Positions 1 through 7,532 of a stretch of 16,267 nt of DNA are shown one piece after another. Numbering within the stretch: position 1 is the first letter of the stretch; each line of letters begins with the position of its first letter. The translations under genes and the position numbers were made by a program. The notes beneath the pieces were generated by a model. It worked only from the letters and a program-made list of their open reading frames with translations. It was not told the DNA's origin and did not search any database. This stretch comes from JAAYAY01 sp964429355. GTDB taxonomy: Bacteria > Planctomycetota > Planctomycetia > Pirellulales > Thermoguttaceae. The stretch covers positions 1-16,267 of the forward strand of contig CAYSCH010000217.1 of NCBI GenBank assembly GCA_964429355.1, in the 5' to 3' direction.

Positions 1-417
1 ATTGTTCCGATTTCCTCGATTGTGCGGCCTCAATCAGCCGCCTTGTTTGGTTGTCGTCTGATGTAATATGACGACGAAGGCCTGGGAATGGTTCACGGCA
101 ATTCAAGAAAATCGCCGCTCGTAGAATGGGAGATCCATGAGGGGCGTGGTTTATTCCGTGGATTCCGGAAGAAACTTTGGGGGATAGTTTCTGAATCCAC
201 TCAGAGTTGTGGATCGCTTTCATTGTCACGATGTATGCCCGCTGCATCGGCCTGCTCCCAAGGAGCTTGCGTGCCGTGATGTCATGGCGGTAGAATGCGC
301 GCGTCGTGCAGGAATGATCGCAAGATCGTGACTCGAAAGCATCGCAGCCGCTCCGCAGGTCAGTTCGACGGGGTTCTAATCGCATTGAATACGGGCGCCG
401 TGAAGAGGGAGGACTGT
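1..417. other. Non-coding stretch with one imperfect hairpin
   Basis: No convincing gene is seen before the start at 418. A 63-codon open frame at 88-279 lacks a good ribosome site and recognisable content. An imperfect inverted repeat lies at 158-200: GTGGATTC (158-165) pairs with GAATCCAC (193-200), and inside it GAAACT (171-176) pairs with AGTTTC (186-191). A weak promoter-like pair, TTGCGT (267-272) and TAGAAT (291-296) with an 18 bp spacer, could drive the gene at 418. It matches the consensus only partly and is a guess. Confidence 0.5.
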
Positions 418-837
418 ATGGCAACGTCAGATTACGAACTAGTGAGCCCGCCCGACCGCGATCGCGCACGTGAACTGTGGATCCAGCATGCAGCGGGGCT
501 TATCCTAATGGAAGACGTTCGCCGAGCCGCGACCGAGAGCCTCTCGCCGGGTCTCACAGACGCCGAGTTGGCGATCGCACAGCAGGGAGCGGATGCCGCG
601 TTGTACAGCCTCATGAGCCTGGTAGACGGTGTCACTGGGGGCCTGAGTAACGGGGATGAACGAGTCGACCTTACTATGATCGTTCGCTATTCGAGCCGGC
701 TGCCGTCCGGGGAGATGCAACAGCAATACGCACTCGACCTCTCCGAAGGCGATGGCATGTGCATGGGGATCCATGGGTGGCTCGAAAGTGACTTTGGCAA
801 GGATCCTGTTGTCGCCAAACCACGAAGCGGCGGGTGA
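418..837 (+). CDS. Small conserved-looking protein of unknown function
   Basis: I do not recognise a characterised family. The frame is open from 295, but the start at 418 is preferred because GGGAGGA lies 5-6 bases before it, giving 139 residues. The product is acidic and soluble-looking, with no signal peptide or membrane segment. The first half is rich in predicted helix (ARELWIQHAAGLILMEDV, then a segment around AELAIAQQGADAALYSL). The C-terminal part carries a distinctive stretch, DGMCMGIHGWLESDFGKDP, whose Met/Cys/His/Trp pattern looks like a family signature rather than random sequence. It stands alone, with no coupled neighbour, and lies on the presumed chromosomal side of the tRNA fragment. 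That it is a real gene is fairly sure from its ribosome site and codon pattern; its function is open. Confidence 0.75.
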   Translation: MATSDYELVSPPDRDRARELWIQHAAGLILMEDVRRAATESLSPGLTDAELAIAQQGADAALYSLMSLVDGVTGGLSNGDERVDLTMIVRYSSRLPSGEMQQQYALDLSEGDGMCMGIHGWLESDFGKDPVVAKPRSGG

Positions 838-1071
838 ACATGGCTGGCGAGATATTTCGGGACTCCGCGGATGATTAAGAGGCCCTTCCATGTGTCGGTT
901 TTGGTGCTCCCCACGGTGCTCTCAAAAACCCCTCAAGGTGCAACGTATGGACCCTGACAGCTTTCAGGCCATAGGTACAACTCGCATCAATTTGCAGTGA
1001 GAGCCGCTAGAATTTCCGGGCGAACATCGGTTTCCATACCCGGCGCAACTCGAAAGACGGCCAAGAGTTAG
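838..1071. other. Non-coding stretch, nothing recognised
   Basis: Between the stop at 837 and the hairpin at 1081 I see no open frame with a ribosome site, no RNA gene and no convincing repeat. If the tRNA-Arg half at 1142-1190 is a displaced original, this would be the chromosomal flank downstream of that tRNA gene. Confidence 0.5.
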
Positions 1072-1080
1072 GCCCAGAAG

Positions 1081-1119
1081 CCAAGACGCTGCAATAGCTT
1101 ATGTCTTGCAGCGTCTTGG
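1081..1119 (-). terminator. Perfect 14-bp hairpin, terminator-like, behind the tRNA half
   Basis: CCAAGACGCTGCAA (1081-1094) and its exact reverse complement TTGCAGCGTCTTGG (1106-1119) are separated by an 11-base loop. On the minus strand it lies about 23 bases after the 3' end of the tRNA-Arg fragment, where a tRNA terminator is expected. The tail after the stem (CTTCTGGGCC) is poor in T, so it is a weak or atypical intrinsic terminator. The stem itself is directly visible; the role is inferred. Confidence 0.55.
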
Positions 1120-1141
1120 GTTACGTCGATTGTACTGAGAG

Positions 1142-1190
1142 TACCCCCGGTTGGATTCGAACCAACGACCACCGGTTTAGGAAACCAGGG
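1142..1190 (-). tRNA. 3' half of tRNA-Arg (CCT), displaced att-site copy
   Basis: On the minus strand the sequence folds as the 3' half of a tRNA. The anticodon stem is CTGGT/ACCGG, and loop TTCCTAA gives anticodon CCT at 1181-1179. A five-base variable loop follows. The T arm is GTTGG-TTCGAAT-CCAAC (1166-1150), and the acceptor 3' strand CGGGGGT is followed by discriminator A (1142). No CCA is encoded. The matching acceptor 5' strand and D arm are not found in the next 100 bases; that flank instead reads as a protein tail on the plus strand. A tRNA 3' end cut off this way is the usual product of integration by a tyrosine recombinase: the element restores the full tRNA at one end and leaves the original 3' end at the other. 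It is not a functional tRNA. Confidence 0.8.
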
Positions 1191-1432
1191 GCAACCCCAA
1201 GAAAACACGGGAGAAAATGCAGTTTCTGAAGTTAGGGCAGTATGCGGGGCAGTACACGAACCAGAGGCTGCGTCTGATCCAGGCCTTACCGAGTTGCTGA
1301 CCATCTGGATGGCCATCGACGCGGCAGCACGCGAGCGGATCCTGTCGGTAGCGCGGCGGGAGGCACCTTGAGTTTTCACGCTCGCCGGGTGGTCCGGCGG
1401 CGATTCTGGCTTTTACAAGAAAGGACATTGCT

Positions 1433-1762
1433 GTGGCGAAACTTGGAAGGTATCGGGTCGACTGCTACATCAACGGTGATCTCAATCGGCGTGGGTACGG
1501 ATGCTACACGTCCGTCGATGAGGCGATAGAACGTTGGCTTCGCGACGGCTGGGACGGCTTGGGCGGCGGGGACGCTGACGAACTGCTGCGACAAGCGGCG
1601 ATGATTTTGGACCGCAAGACGCAGAGGCCCATTTGCATGATCAGCTACCGGTGGGCCGAGTTGGGCGAATCCGTGTTGCCCGTTGCCATGATCTACGACG
1701 CGGCTGCCGGCGGACTGCCACGGATCGTCAGGGTTGAGGATCTTGGGCAAGCGGCGGCGTAG
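1433..1762 (+). CDS. Small hypothetical protein, orphan
   Basis: A GTG start at 1433 has AAAGGA seven bases upstream, giving 109 residues. The N-terminal half begins GRYRVDCYINGDLNRRGYG and continues with a helix around SVDEAIERWLRDGWDG. The C-terminal half looks like beta strands (RPICMISYRW, SVLPVAMIYD), so it may be a small alpha/beta fold. There are no cysteine clusters, signal peptide or membrane segments. I do not recognise the family. It starts 61 bases after the integrase-like tail, so it may be the first gene on the inner side of the presumed island. The ribosome site and composition favour a real gene, but an unselected open frame cannot be ruled out. Confidence 0.5.
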   Translation: MAKLGRYRVDCYINGDLNRRGYGCYTSVDEAIERWLRDGWDGLGGGDADELLRQAAMILDRKTQRPICMISYRWAELGESVLPVAMIYDAAAGGLPRIVRVEDLGQAAA

Positions 1763-2247
1763 CGGCTTCGCGCGGGCGCTGGCTTCGGCCGGCGTCTTCG
1801 TCGGGGGCATTCCTGACCTCACGTCAGGATACATCGCCGCCACTCTTGCAGCCCGCCCTACGCTCTCAGGGCTTCGTGGCTGCGTTCGGACGGTGTGCCG
1901 AGTCTTCTGAGTTGCCCGAGGTTGGGGACGTCGCCAGCGGGGCTCTCGGCGATCGTCGCGGACAGTCGCCGGGGCGGCAGTCTCTTCGAAGCGGCTCGAT
2001 CGAGATGACGGCAGACGAGATCGGGGACCCCAATCCTCCGCCAGATTTTTCCGACCCCCCGGGGGCATTTGGAATGGGTCCCCTTTCCGGCCCTTGTTTG
2101 GGCCGACTTCAAAATTCGCTTGGCAAGATAGGCAATTTCCCCTCAAGCAGCGGGGCTTGCATTCTGGCAACGGGGGCGTTCTTCTGGTTGCGGATCTGTG
2201 AGTGATCTTGCATCCGAAGAATGGTTTACTGCCTGAAGGAGAGAGAC
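1763..2247. other. Non-coding stretch with a short hairpin
   Basis: A GC-rich gap of about 485 bases lies before the PEP-CTERM gene. Open frames on both strands here have low-complexity Arg/Pro/Ser-rich translations and no ribosome site, so none is annotated. A 7-bp hairpin, TCCTGAC (1811-1817) with GTCAGGA (1823-1829), is present but has no T tract. I saw no clear sigma70 or sigma54 promoter for the gene at 2248. Confidence 0.45.
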
Positions 2248-2976
2248 ATGAGACGGTGTTTGTTTCTTGTTTGTGTGATTGCGGCAGTGCTGATTGGAGC
2301 GGGGCAGGCGGGGGCGGGCACTGTAGCGGATTCGGTGAGTGAGTTCTCTGGCGTCCAGGGGCAAGACAACTGGTACTATGGGTACTACGACGGCGGCCTC
2401 GTCGCAAGTTCGTTTAGCCAGTTACCGTACTATGATCCCGTTTTCTCGACTAATGAGTACACGACGAGCCAGTTGCAGCCCATATCGAGTCCAACATCGG
2501 AGGCCGCATTTGGAGGCTCAGGCGGCTGGTACCTTCAGTGGGCGGGAGGGTATTGGACTTCACTGTGGACGAATGGCGGCCACGCAAATCAGCCTGAAGC
2601 GGGCTGGGACCGTCAAGGAGTTGAGCAATGGGCAGTCCGACGTTGGATCAGCGAAGTATCGGGGCCGATTGTCGTGTCGGGTTCACTGGCCACGATAAAC
2701 GGTGGATACATGATGGCCAGTACTCTCGTGGACGGCAACGTGGTATTTTCGCAGCAGGTTCCTGAGGGCGGGGCGAATTATTCCTTTTCTACCACCGTGT
2801 CGGTCGGGTCAATCGTGGATTTCGTAATTGCTCCAGACAATTATTCCGTCTCCAATGGGGCGACGCAGTTCACTGCTACAATCGACGCCGTCCCCGAACC
2901 AGCCTCCCTCGTCCTTTGGTCAGGATTGGGCATCATGGGGCTGATCGCTGGGAGACGGCGGAAACGCGTGGCATAA
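2248..2976 (+). CDS. PEP-CTERM sorting-domain exported protein
   Basis: The product is 242 residues. The start at 2248 is chosen over an in-frame ATG at 2221 because AAGGAGAG lies just upstream and because the signal peptide then begins at residue 1: MRRC followed by a hydrophobic run to about residue 22, with likely cleavage after the QAGAG region. The mature part is rich in Gly, Ser, Tyr and Trp, without catalytic motifs, as expected of a surface or matrix protein. The C-terminus is a textbook PEP-CTERM tail: V215-P-E-P218, a hydrophobic span (LVLWSGLGIMGLIA) and a basic end, GRRRKR. In this family the tail directs processing by an exosortase and release or anchoring at the cell surface. 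No exosortase gene is in the window. The gene stands alone and ends in an intrinsic terminator. Confidence 0.88.
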   Translation: MRRCLFLVCVIAAVLIGAGQAGAGTVADSVSEFSGVQGQDNWYYGYYDGGLVASSFSQLPYYDPVFSTNEYTTSQLQPISSPTSEAAFGGSGGWYLQWAGGYWTSLWTNGGHANQPEAGWDRQGVEQWAVRRWISEVSGPIVVSGSLATINGGYMMASTLVDGNVVFSQQVPEGGANYSFSTTVSVGSIVDFVIAPDNYSVSNGATQFTATIDAVPEPASLVLWSGLGIMGLIAGRRRKRVA

Positions 2977-3002
2977 CGAAACAACGGCACTTCTGGACCC
3001 AG

Positions 3003-3039
3003 CCCCGTCAGTCTTCGAGATTGGCGGGGTTTCTTTTTT
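3003..3039 (+). terminator. Intrinsic terminator of the PEP-CTERM gene
   Basis: Stem CCCCGTCA (3003-3010) pairs with TGGCGGGG (3022-3029), with one G-T wobble and an 11-base loop. A ten-base run that is all T except one C (3030-3039) follows. It lies 27 bases after the stop codon and is the clearest intrinsic terminator in the window. Confidence 0.88.
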
Positions 3040-3111
3040 GCGATGGGGAGGCTAACGCCAGCCGCCGCCGACAACTTGACATCCCGACTGCCGTCCTCTA
3101 TACCGTTCCAC

Positions 3112-3132
3112 GGGTCTCCTTCGACAAAGTCC
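3112..3132 (+). repeat. 21-bp exact direct repeat, left copy
   Basis: The sequence begins GGGTCTCCTTCGACAAAG and recurs identically and in the same orientation at 14152-14172. The flanking bases do not match, so homology is confined to the 21 bp. The two copies bracket the complete restriction locus. Confidence 0.85.
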
Positions 3133-3598
3133 GCAGCTTCGCCCGGAGAAGGTGACTCTGGGGATCGCTGGCGCTGAGCCTTCCCCGCTTTTTGGGCCTC
3201 TTCCCAGACGTTGATCCTCAAACGTCCTGTCTGCCCCCAGCAGAGTCGCCGGAATCACCACCGCCACCGATCCCAACTATCGAGGCGACCAGGAAGTGGA
3301 CATCGGGCTCCGGGCATTCGGTTGACGCTGCACTGATTCGAGTCGCTAAGCCCGGAAAACCAAGGCTCCTGCAACCAAGGCTCTACCCCTGCCCAAACCA
3401 CCGGTCAGTCAATATCCGGAAAACAAGTGATCGACTCCGAGCTTTGCGTCGAGAGCCGGAGCCCGCGGGTCGGACCTTGCGGGTAACCCCGTTCGGACAC
3501 CGCCTGTCCAACCCCGCCACATTTCCAGTGCCTGGGCTGTCAATCGCCCGCAAATTCTGCCCATCCTGCCCGAACGGGTCGAAATTTCTGGCGCTCGC

Positions 3599-3627
3599 TT
3601 GAGTAACCCCTTGGGGCATATTACGAT
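3599..3627 (+). promoter_or_regulatory. Candidate sigma70-type promoter for the hsd operon
   Basis: TTGAGT (3599-3604) and TACGAT (3622-3627) are separated by 17 bp. Each hexamer matches four of six consensus bases. It would start transcription near 3634, about 85 bases before the chosen hsdM start. The position is right, but the hexamers are only moderate. Confidence 0.3.
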
Positions 3628-3719
3628 AAAGACCCCACAAGGTGGTTGCGGAAGTGTGTGTTTGCGGGTGCTTTGTGGCGGGACGGGTGGCTGTCGATCA
3701 AGAATGGGCACGGACGAAC

Positions 3720-5267
3720 ATGGGCAAAAAGAAAGCGGCGGATAAGAAGACGAACGGCAACGGGGCGAACCTCGGGTTCGAGGCGACGTTGTGGCTGGCG
3801 GCCGACAAGATGCGCAGCAATATGGACGCCGGCGAGTACAAGCACGTTGTGCTCGGGCTGATCTTTCTGAAGTACATCAGCGACGCCTTCGAGGAGATGC
3901 ACGCCCGGCTCCAGGCTGAAGCCGAAGAGGGGGCGGACCCCGAGGACCCGGATGAGTATCGGGCGGTGAACGTCTTCTGGGTGCCCCAGGAAGCCCGTTG
4001 GGGGCACTTGCAGGCGAAGGCCAAGCAGCCCACGATCGGGAAGCTGGTCGACGATGCGATGGTCGGCATCGAGCGTGATAACTCGAACCTCAAGGGCGTG
4101 TTGCCCAAGGACTACGCCCGGCCGGCGCTCGACAAGCAGCGGCTCGGCGAGCTGATCGACCTGGTGGGGACCATCGGGCTGGGCGACAAGGAGAACCGCT
4201 CCAAGGACATCCTGGGCCGGGTCTACGAGTACTTTCTGGGCCAGTTCGCCAGCGCCGAGGGGAAGAAGGGGGGCCAGTTCTACACGCCCCGCTGCGTGGT
4301 CCGCACGCTGGTCGAGGTGCTTGGCCCGTACAAAGGCCGCGTATTCGATCCTTGCTGTGGCTCGGGCGGGATGTTCGTGCAGAGCGAGAAGTTCGTCGAG
4401 GAGCACGGCGGGCGGATCGGCGACATTGCCGTCTACGGGCAGGAGTCGAACCCGACGACCTGGCGGCTCTGCAAGATGAACCTGGCAATCCGGGGCATCG
4501 ACGGCGACCTGGGCAAGGAGCACGCCGACTCGTTCCGTAGGGACCTGCACAAGGACCTGAAGGCCGACTTCGTGCTGGCCAATCCGCCGTTCAACGACTC
4601 GGACTGGGGCGGGGACAAGCTGCAGGACGACGTCCGCTGGGCTTACGGTGCCCCGCCCAAGGGCAACGCCAACTTCGCCTGGGTCCAGCATTTCGTGCAC
4701 CACCTGTCGCCCAACGGCCGGGCGGGGTTCGTGCTGGCCAACGGTTCGATGAGTTCCAACCAGTCGGGCGAAGGCGAGATCCGCAAGAAGCTGATCGACG
4801 CCGACCTCGTCGAATGCATGGTAGCCCTGCCCGGGCAGCTCTTCTATTCGACGCAGATCCCTGTTTGCCTCTGGTTCCTCACGCGGAAGAAACCGCTCCA
4901 CTGTGCCGGGAAGACTCTGTTTATCGACGCGAGGAAGCTGGGCCGGATGATTGACCGGGTGCACCGGGAGCTTACGGACGAGGATATCGGCCGGATCGCC
5001 GGGACGTTTCATGCGTGGAGGAGCGGGAAGAAATACGAAGACGTTGCCGGCTTCTGCAAGTCGGCCGCGACCGCCCAGATCGTCGAGCACGGCCACGTGC
5101 TGACGCCGGGCCGTTACGTGGGTGCGGCGGAGGTGGAGGAGGACGACGAGCCGTTTGAGGAGAAGATGCAGCGGCTGGTGGGGGAATTGAACGAGCAGTT
5201 TGCGGAGTCGCGGAGGTTGGAGAAGGCCATTCGCTCGAACTTGGAGGGGTTGGGGTATGGCGGGTGA
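3720..5267 (+). CDS. hsdM: Type I restriction-modification system, DNA methyltransferase subunit HsdM
   Basis: The 515-residue product is normal length for HsdM. It transfers a methyl group from S-adenosylmethionine to adenine in the target site, as part of the M2S complex. The N-terminal helical HsdM domain includes ADKMRSNMDAGEYKHVVLG near residue 25. The cofactor-binding motif I is F209-D-P-C-C-G-S-G-G217, and the catalytic motif IV is N288-P-P-F291, the form expected of an N6-adenine methyltransferase. The start at 3720 (MGKKKAADKK) is preferred because the frame upstream to a GTG at 3642 is Cys/Val-rich and unlike the family. Its ribosome site is poor, so the exact start is uncertain. 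The gene overlaps hsdS by 11 bases, which suggests coupled translation. The coding sequence looks intact. Confidence 0.96.
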   Translation: MGKKKAADKKTNGNGANLGFEATLWLAADKMRSNMDAGEYKHVVLGLIFLKYISDAFEEMHARLQAEAEEGADPEDPDEYRAVNVFWVPQEARWGHLQAKAKQPTIGKLVDDAMVGIERDNSNLKGVLPKDYARPALDKQRLGELIDLVGTIGLGDKENRSKDILGRVYEYFLGQFASAEGKKGGQFYTPRCVVRTLVEVLGPYKGRVFDPCCGSGGMFVQSEKFVEEHGGRIGDIAVYGQESNPTTWRLCKMNLAIRGIDGDLGKEHADSFRRDLHKDLKADFVLANPPFNDSDWGGDKLQDDVRWAYGAPPKGNANFAWVQHFVHHLSPNGRAGFVLANGSMSSNQSGEGEIRKKLIDADLVECMVALPGQLFYSTQIPVCLWFLTRKKPLHCAGKTLFIDARKLGRMIDRVHRELTDEDIGRIAGTFHAWRSGKKYEDVAGFCKSAATAQIVEHGHVLTPGRYVGAAEVEEDDEPFEEKMQRLVGELNEQFAESRRLEKAIRSNLEGLGYGG

Positions 5268-6516
5268 TGAATTCCAGGCACGCACGCTGGACGACTTGGC
5301 AGAGTTTCGTAACGGCAAAGCTCTTCCGACCAGCAGTTACTCGCCGAACGGGAAACACCCTGTGTTCGGCGCAAATGGTCAGATCGATCGAACAGATCAA
5401 CTTCTGAATGCAGGCCCCGTAATTGTTGTTGGACGCGTAGGTGCGTACTGCGGATCTGTGCATCAAGTCAGTGAGCCGTCGTGGGTGACAGATAATGCGA
5501 TTGTTGCGACAGCAAAGGACGGTGTTGATCAGCGTTTTCTGTTCTACCGACTGAAATCCCTCGATCTGCGCCGAACCGCAATTGGAAGTGCCCAACCGCT
5601 GATGACACAAGGCGGTCTGAAAGTGGTTGCCACCATTGTTCCTCCCCTCCCCGAGCAGAAAGCCATCGCCCACATCCTGGGCACGCTGGACGACAAGATC
5701 GAGTTGAACCGGCGGATGAACGAGACGCTGGAGGGGATGGCGCGAGCATTGTTCAAGTCGTGGTTTGTGGATTTCGACCCGGTGCGGGCGAAGATGGACG
5801 GCCGCCCGGTTCCGGGTCTGGACGCGGCCACGGCGGCGTTGTTCCCGGATGGGTTTGAGCACGTGGATGGGGAGTTGGTGCCGCGGGGGTGGAGCTTCAC
5901 GACAGTGAAGAACATCTGTGAGCGAATTACCGATGGTGCCCACCTATCGCCACCTTCTGTACACGAGGGACGGCCGATGGCGTCGGTCAAGGATATGGAT
6001 GACTGGGGCATTGACGTTCCCGGATGCAGACTCATTTCCAACGAAGATTTCGATGCGCTGGTTGCCAACGACTGCCAACCGCGACTTGGCGATGTGCTCT
6101 TGGCAAAGGACGGAGCGAAGTGTCTCGAGACGGCTTGCGAGTATCAGCAGCCAGATTCGATCGTCCTGTTGTCCTCCGTTGCAATTCTCAGGCCTAAGAC
6201 GCTTGATGCGTCCGCGTATCTCCACATATGGCTTTGTCTAGAGTCGACGAAGTTCTATCTGCGTGAAGGCTTCGTGTCCGGGAGCGCGATCCCCCGAATC
6301 GTCCTGCGCGATCTTCGGCACGCCCGATTGCTGTATCCCGCGCAACGAGTCATGCAGCGGTTCAATCGCGTCGTCAGGCCATTGCGAGAACAAATATGGA
6401 GGAACAGAGACACAAGTCTCGCCTTGGCGTCTCTTCGCGACGCGCTCCTCCCGAAGCTCCTTTCCGGCGAGATCCGGGTTGGGGCTGCCGAGAAGATCGT
6501 AGAAGGAGTTCTCTGA
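5257..6516 (+). CDS. hsdS: Type I restriction-modification system, specificity subunit HsdS
   Basis: The 419-residue product recognises the bipartite DNA target for both methylation and cleavage. The layout is the usual two half-subunits. Target recognition domain 1 spans roughly residues 1-128. A conserved helical spacer starts at P130-L-P-E-Q-K-A and runs through AHILGTLDDKIELNRRMNET to FKSWFVDFDPV (166-176). Domain 2 is about residues 205-365, and a second conserved helix ends with RDALLPKLLSGEIRV. The start at 5257 lies inside the hsdM end and is preceded by GGAGGGG; the same frame is open further upstream but only as hsdM shadow. Bases in parts of the recognition domains are less GC-rich than hsdM, as often seen where these domains are exchanged by recombination. 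The stop overlaps the next ATG by one base. Confidence 0.94.
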   Translation: MAGDEFQARTLDDLAEFRNGKALPTSSYSPNGKHPVFGANGQIDRTDQLLNAGPVIVVGRVGAYCGSVHQVSEPSWVTDNAIVATAKDGVDQRFLFYRLKSLDLRRTAIGSAQPLMTQGGLKVVATIVPPLPEQKAIAHILGTLDDKIELNRRMNETLEGMARALFKSWFVDFDPVRAKMDGRPVPGLDAATAALFPDGFEHVDGELVPRGWSFTTVKNICERITDGAHLSPPSVHEGRPMASVKDMDDWGIDVPGCRLISNEDFDALVANDCQPRLGDVLLAKDGAKCLETACEYQQPDSIVLLSSVAILRPKTLDASAYLHIWLCLESTKFYLREGFVSGSAIPRIVLRDLRHARLLYPAQRVMQRFNRVVRPLREQIWRNRDTSLALASLRDALLPKLLSGEIRVGAAEKIVEGVL

Positions 6517-7211
6517 TGCCAGCGTCTTCACGTGAGAACCGCGATTCCGAGCGTCAAGGACGTAGTGCCGAAGAAGTAGCCAATTGGTATTTCCGACTCA
6601 ACGGGTTCCTGCAAATCCCTGCGTTCGTCCTCCATTCCGACATGCCACGTCAGGCGATCACGGATGCTGACTTGCTGGGTGTTCGTTTCCCGTATTCTCG
6701 TGAGACGCTACGAGGGATAGGGATGGCGGATGATCGCTGGATCATTGCCGCAATGCGACCTGGGCAGACTCTGTTCGTCATTGCCGAGGTAAAGACCGGC
6801 ACATGCAAGGTAAACGGCCCCTGGGCAGACTGCGACCGCGGCGGGATGGAGAAGGTTATCCGACGCATCGGCTTTGCTCCGGAGGACATGACCGCCGAGA
6901 TCGCGAAGAGCCTCTACGACACATTGCATTGGCAGAATGACGACTTCCTCGTGCAGTATGTGGCGATTGGCAAGGCCCCCAACCACGACCTGAGAACACG
7001 CTTTCCAAAACTCAAGCAACTCATCTGGTCGGAGATTGCAGGATTCCTTTTCGAGCGATTCAGAGATTTCGGACAACTCAAGGGCTCGCATCCGCAGTGG
7101 CCCCAGTTTGGACGGCAGTTCGCCCGAGCGCAGCTTAACGGCGATCTGCAACACATTGACCAAGCGTCGTTGTTTGTGCAGGAATACATCGAGATTGGCC
7201 CGCCAAAGTAG
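6516..7211 (+). CDS. Putative PD-(D/E)XK-fold nuclease coupled to hsdS
   Basis: The 231-residue product is coupled to hsdS by a TGATG stop/start overlap, with AAGGAG eight bases upstream. I do not recognise a named family, but the pattern fits a PD-(D/E)XK nuclease core. A helix with acidic residues (GRSAEEVANWYFRLNGF, E19/E20) is followed by an aspartate in TDADLLGVRF (D52), then a hydrophobic strand ending in E91-V-K93 (LFVIAEVKTG). The C-terminal half is helical (FPKLKQLIWSEIAGFLFERF). These positions suggest metal-dependent DNA or RNA cleavage, though a non-cleaving relative is possible. Coupling to hsdS implies expression in fixed proportion with the specificity subunit. It may be an extra effector, a partner of the M2S complex, or an independent defence nuclease. 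The nuclease call is inference from motif spacing. Confidence 0.7.
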   Translation: MPASSRENRDSERQGRSAEEVANWYFRLNGFLQIPAFVLHSDMPRQAITDADLLGVRFPYSRETLRGIGMADDRWIIAAMRPGQTLFVIAEVKTGTCKVNGPWADCDRGGMEKVIRRIGFAPEDMTAEIAKSLYDTLHWQNDDFLVQYVAIGKAPNHDLRTRFPKLKQLIWSEIAGFLFERFRDFGQLKGSHPQWPQFGRQFARAQLNGDLQHIDQASLFVQEYIEIGPPK

Positions 7212-7532
7212 CCGCCATGGGAGCAGGGCAATGCCGGCATCCTGCCGGGAGTGCTGGGCGGGAACCAGAGGTGGTTTGGCGGGAGGAGGAGAGGGCGGCT
7301 GACGTTAGGGTGTCTTCGTGGCAAGAACCTCCAAGCGGAGCAACAAACATGACTCGAAAGCAGAGCGTGGGCTGGCTGTATTCTCTCGCATCGGACCGTA
7401 AATCTAACTGGGGTTGCACCGACGCCTTCCACGATTACTTCATCACGGCGGGGATGAGCTAGCTGTTCACGAAGACAACAACGAGATATCCATTTCAAAT
7501 CAGAGTCATGGCTAGATTCTTGAGGATAGCCA
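7212..7532. other. Gap inside the restriction locus, no clear gene
   Basis: This 321-base gap separates hsdM-hsdS-nuclease from the ATPase gene. It contains a 10-bp perfect palindrome, ATGCCGGCAT (7231-7240), and a possible 37-codon ORF starting at ATG 7349 (MTRKQSVGWLYSLASDRKSN...), whose ribosome site is weak. No strong promoter was seen; a TAGATT at 7513-7518 could be a poor -10 element without a matching -35. The gap may mark the join between the restriction genes and the inserted genes. Confidence 0.4.

Larger units (their letters stand above)
1072..1371 (+). pseudogene. Open-frame remnant, probably an integrase C-terminal tail crossing a tRNA att site
   Basis: The plus-strand frame is open from 1072 to the stop at 1369-1371, without a start codon or ribosome site. 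Across the antisense T arm of the tRNA it reads VPPVGFEPTTTGL. That string arises when an integrase gene reads into a tRNA 3' end and is often seen at the C-termini of annotated integrases. After the tRNA part the frame continues through NQGQPQENTGENAVSEV to an amphipathic end, LTELLTIWMAIDAAARERIL followed by SVARREAP. This end looks like protein under selection rather than chance. I infer a C-terminal tail detached from its catalytic body by integration, deletion or excision. No catalytic R-H-R-Y residues are present here. The integrase assignment rests on the att-site logic, so it is moderate. Confidence 0.5.
3040..3719. other. Long non-coding region before hsdM
   Basis: About 680 bases contain no convincing gene; open frames on both strands are Pro/Arg/Ser-rich shadows. 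It holds one arm of a 21-bp direct repeat (3112-3132). It also has a short direct repeat, AACCAAGGCTC, occurring twice with a 15-base period near 3358-3385, and a promoter candidate at 3599-3627. It may be the left junction of the restriction island, carrying decayed older sequence. Confidence 0.5.

Noticed and set aside
88..279. 63-codon frame at the left edge
   Set aside because: It has no ribosome site and contains the hairpin at 158-200; Ser/Cys/Arg-rich content does not look like a protein.
1846..2205. 119-codon plus-strand frame before the PEP-CTERM gene
   Set aside because: No ribosome site, start not supported, and the composition looks non-coding.
1376..2407. 343-codon minus-strand open frame
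   Set aside because: Its translation is low-complexity Arg/Pro/Ser-rich, and it overlaps two better-supported plus-strand genes.
3621..5318. 565-codon minus-strand open frame opposite hsdM
   Set aside because: It is the antisense shadow of hsdM, whose family motifs are clear; its translation is Leu/Arg/Val-rich with no recognisable domain.
7349..7462. Possible 37-residue peptide in the gap before the ATPase gene
   Set aside because: The ribosome site is weak and there is no recognisable pattern, so it is mentioned only in the gap description.
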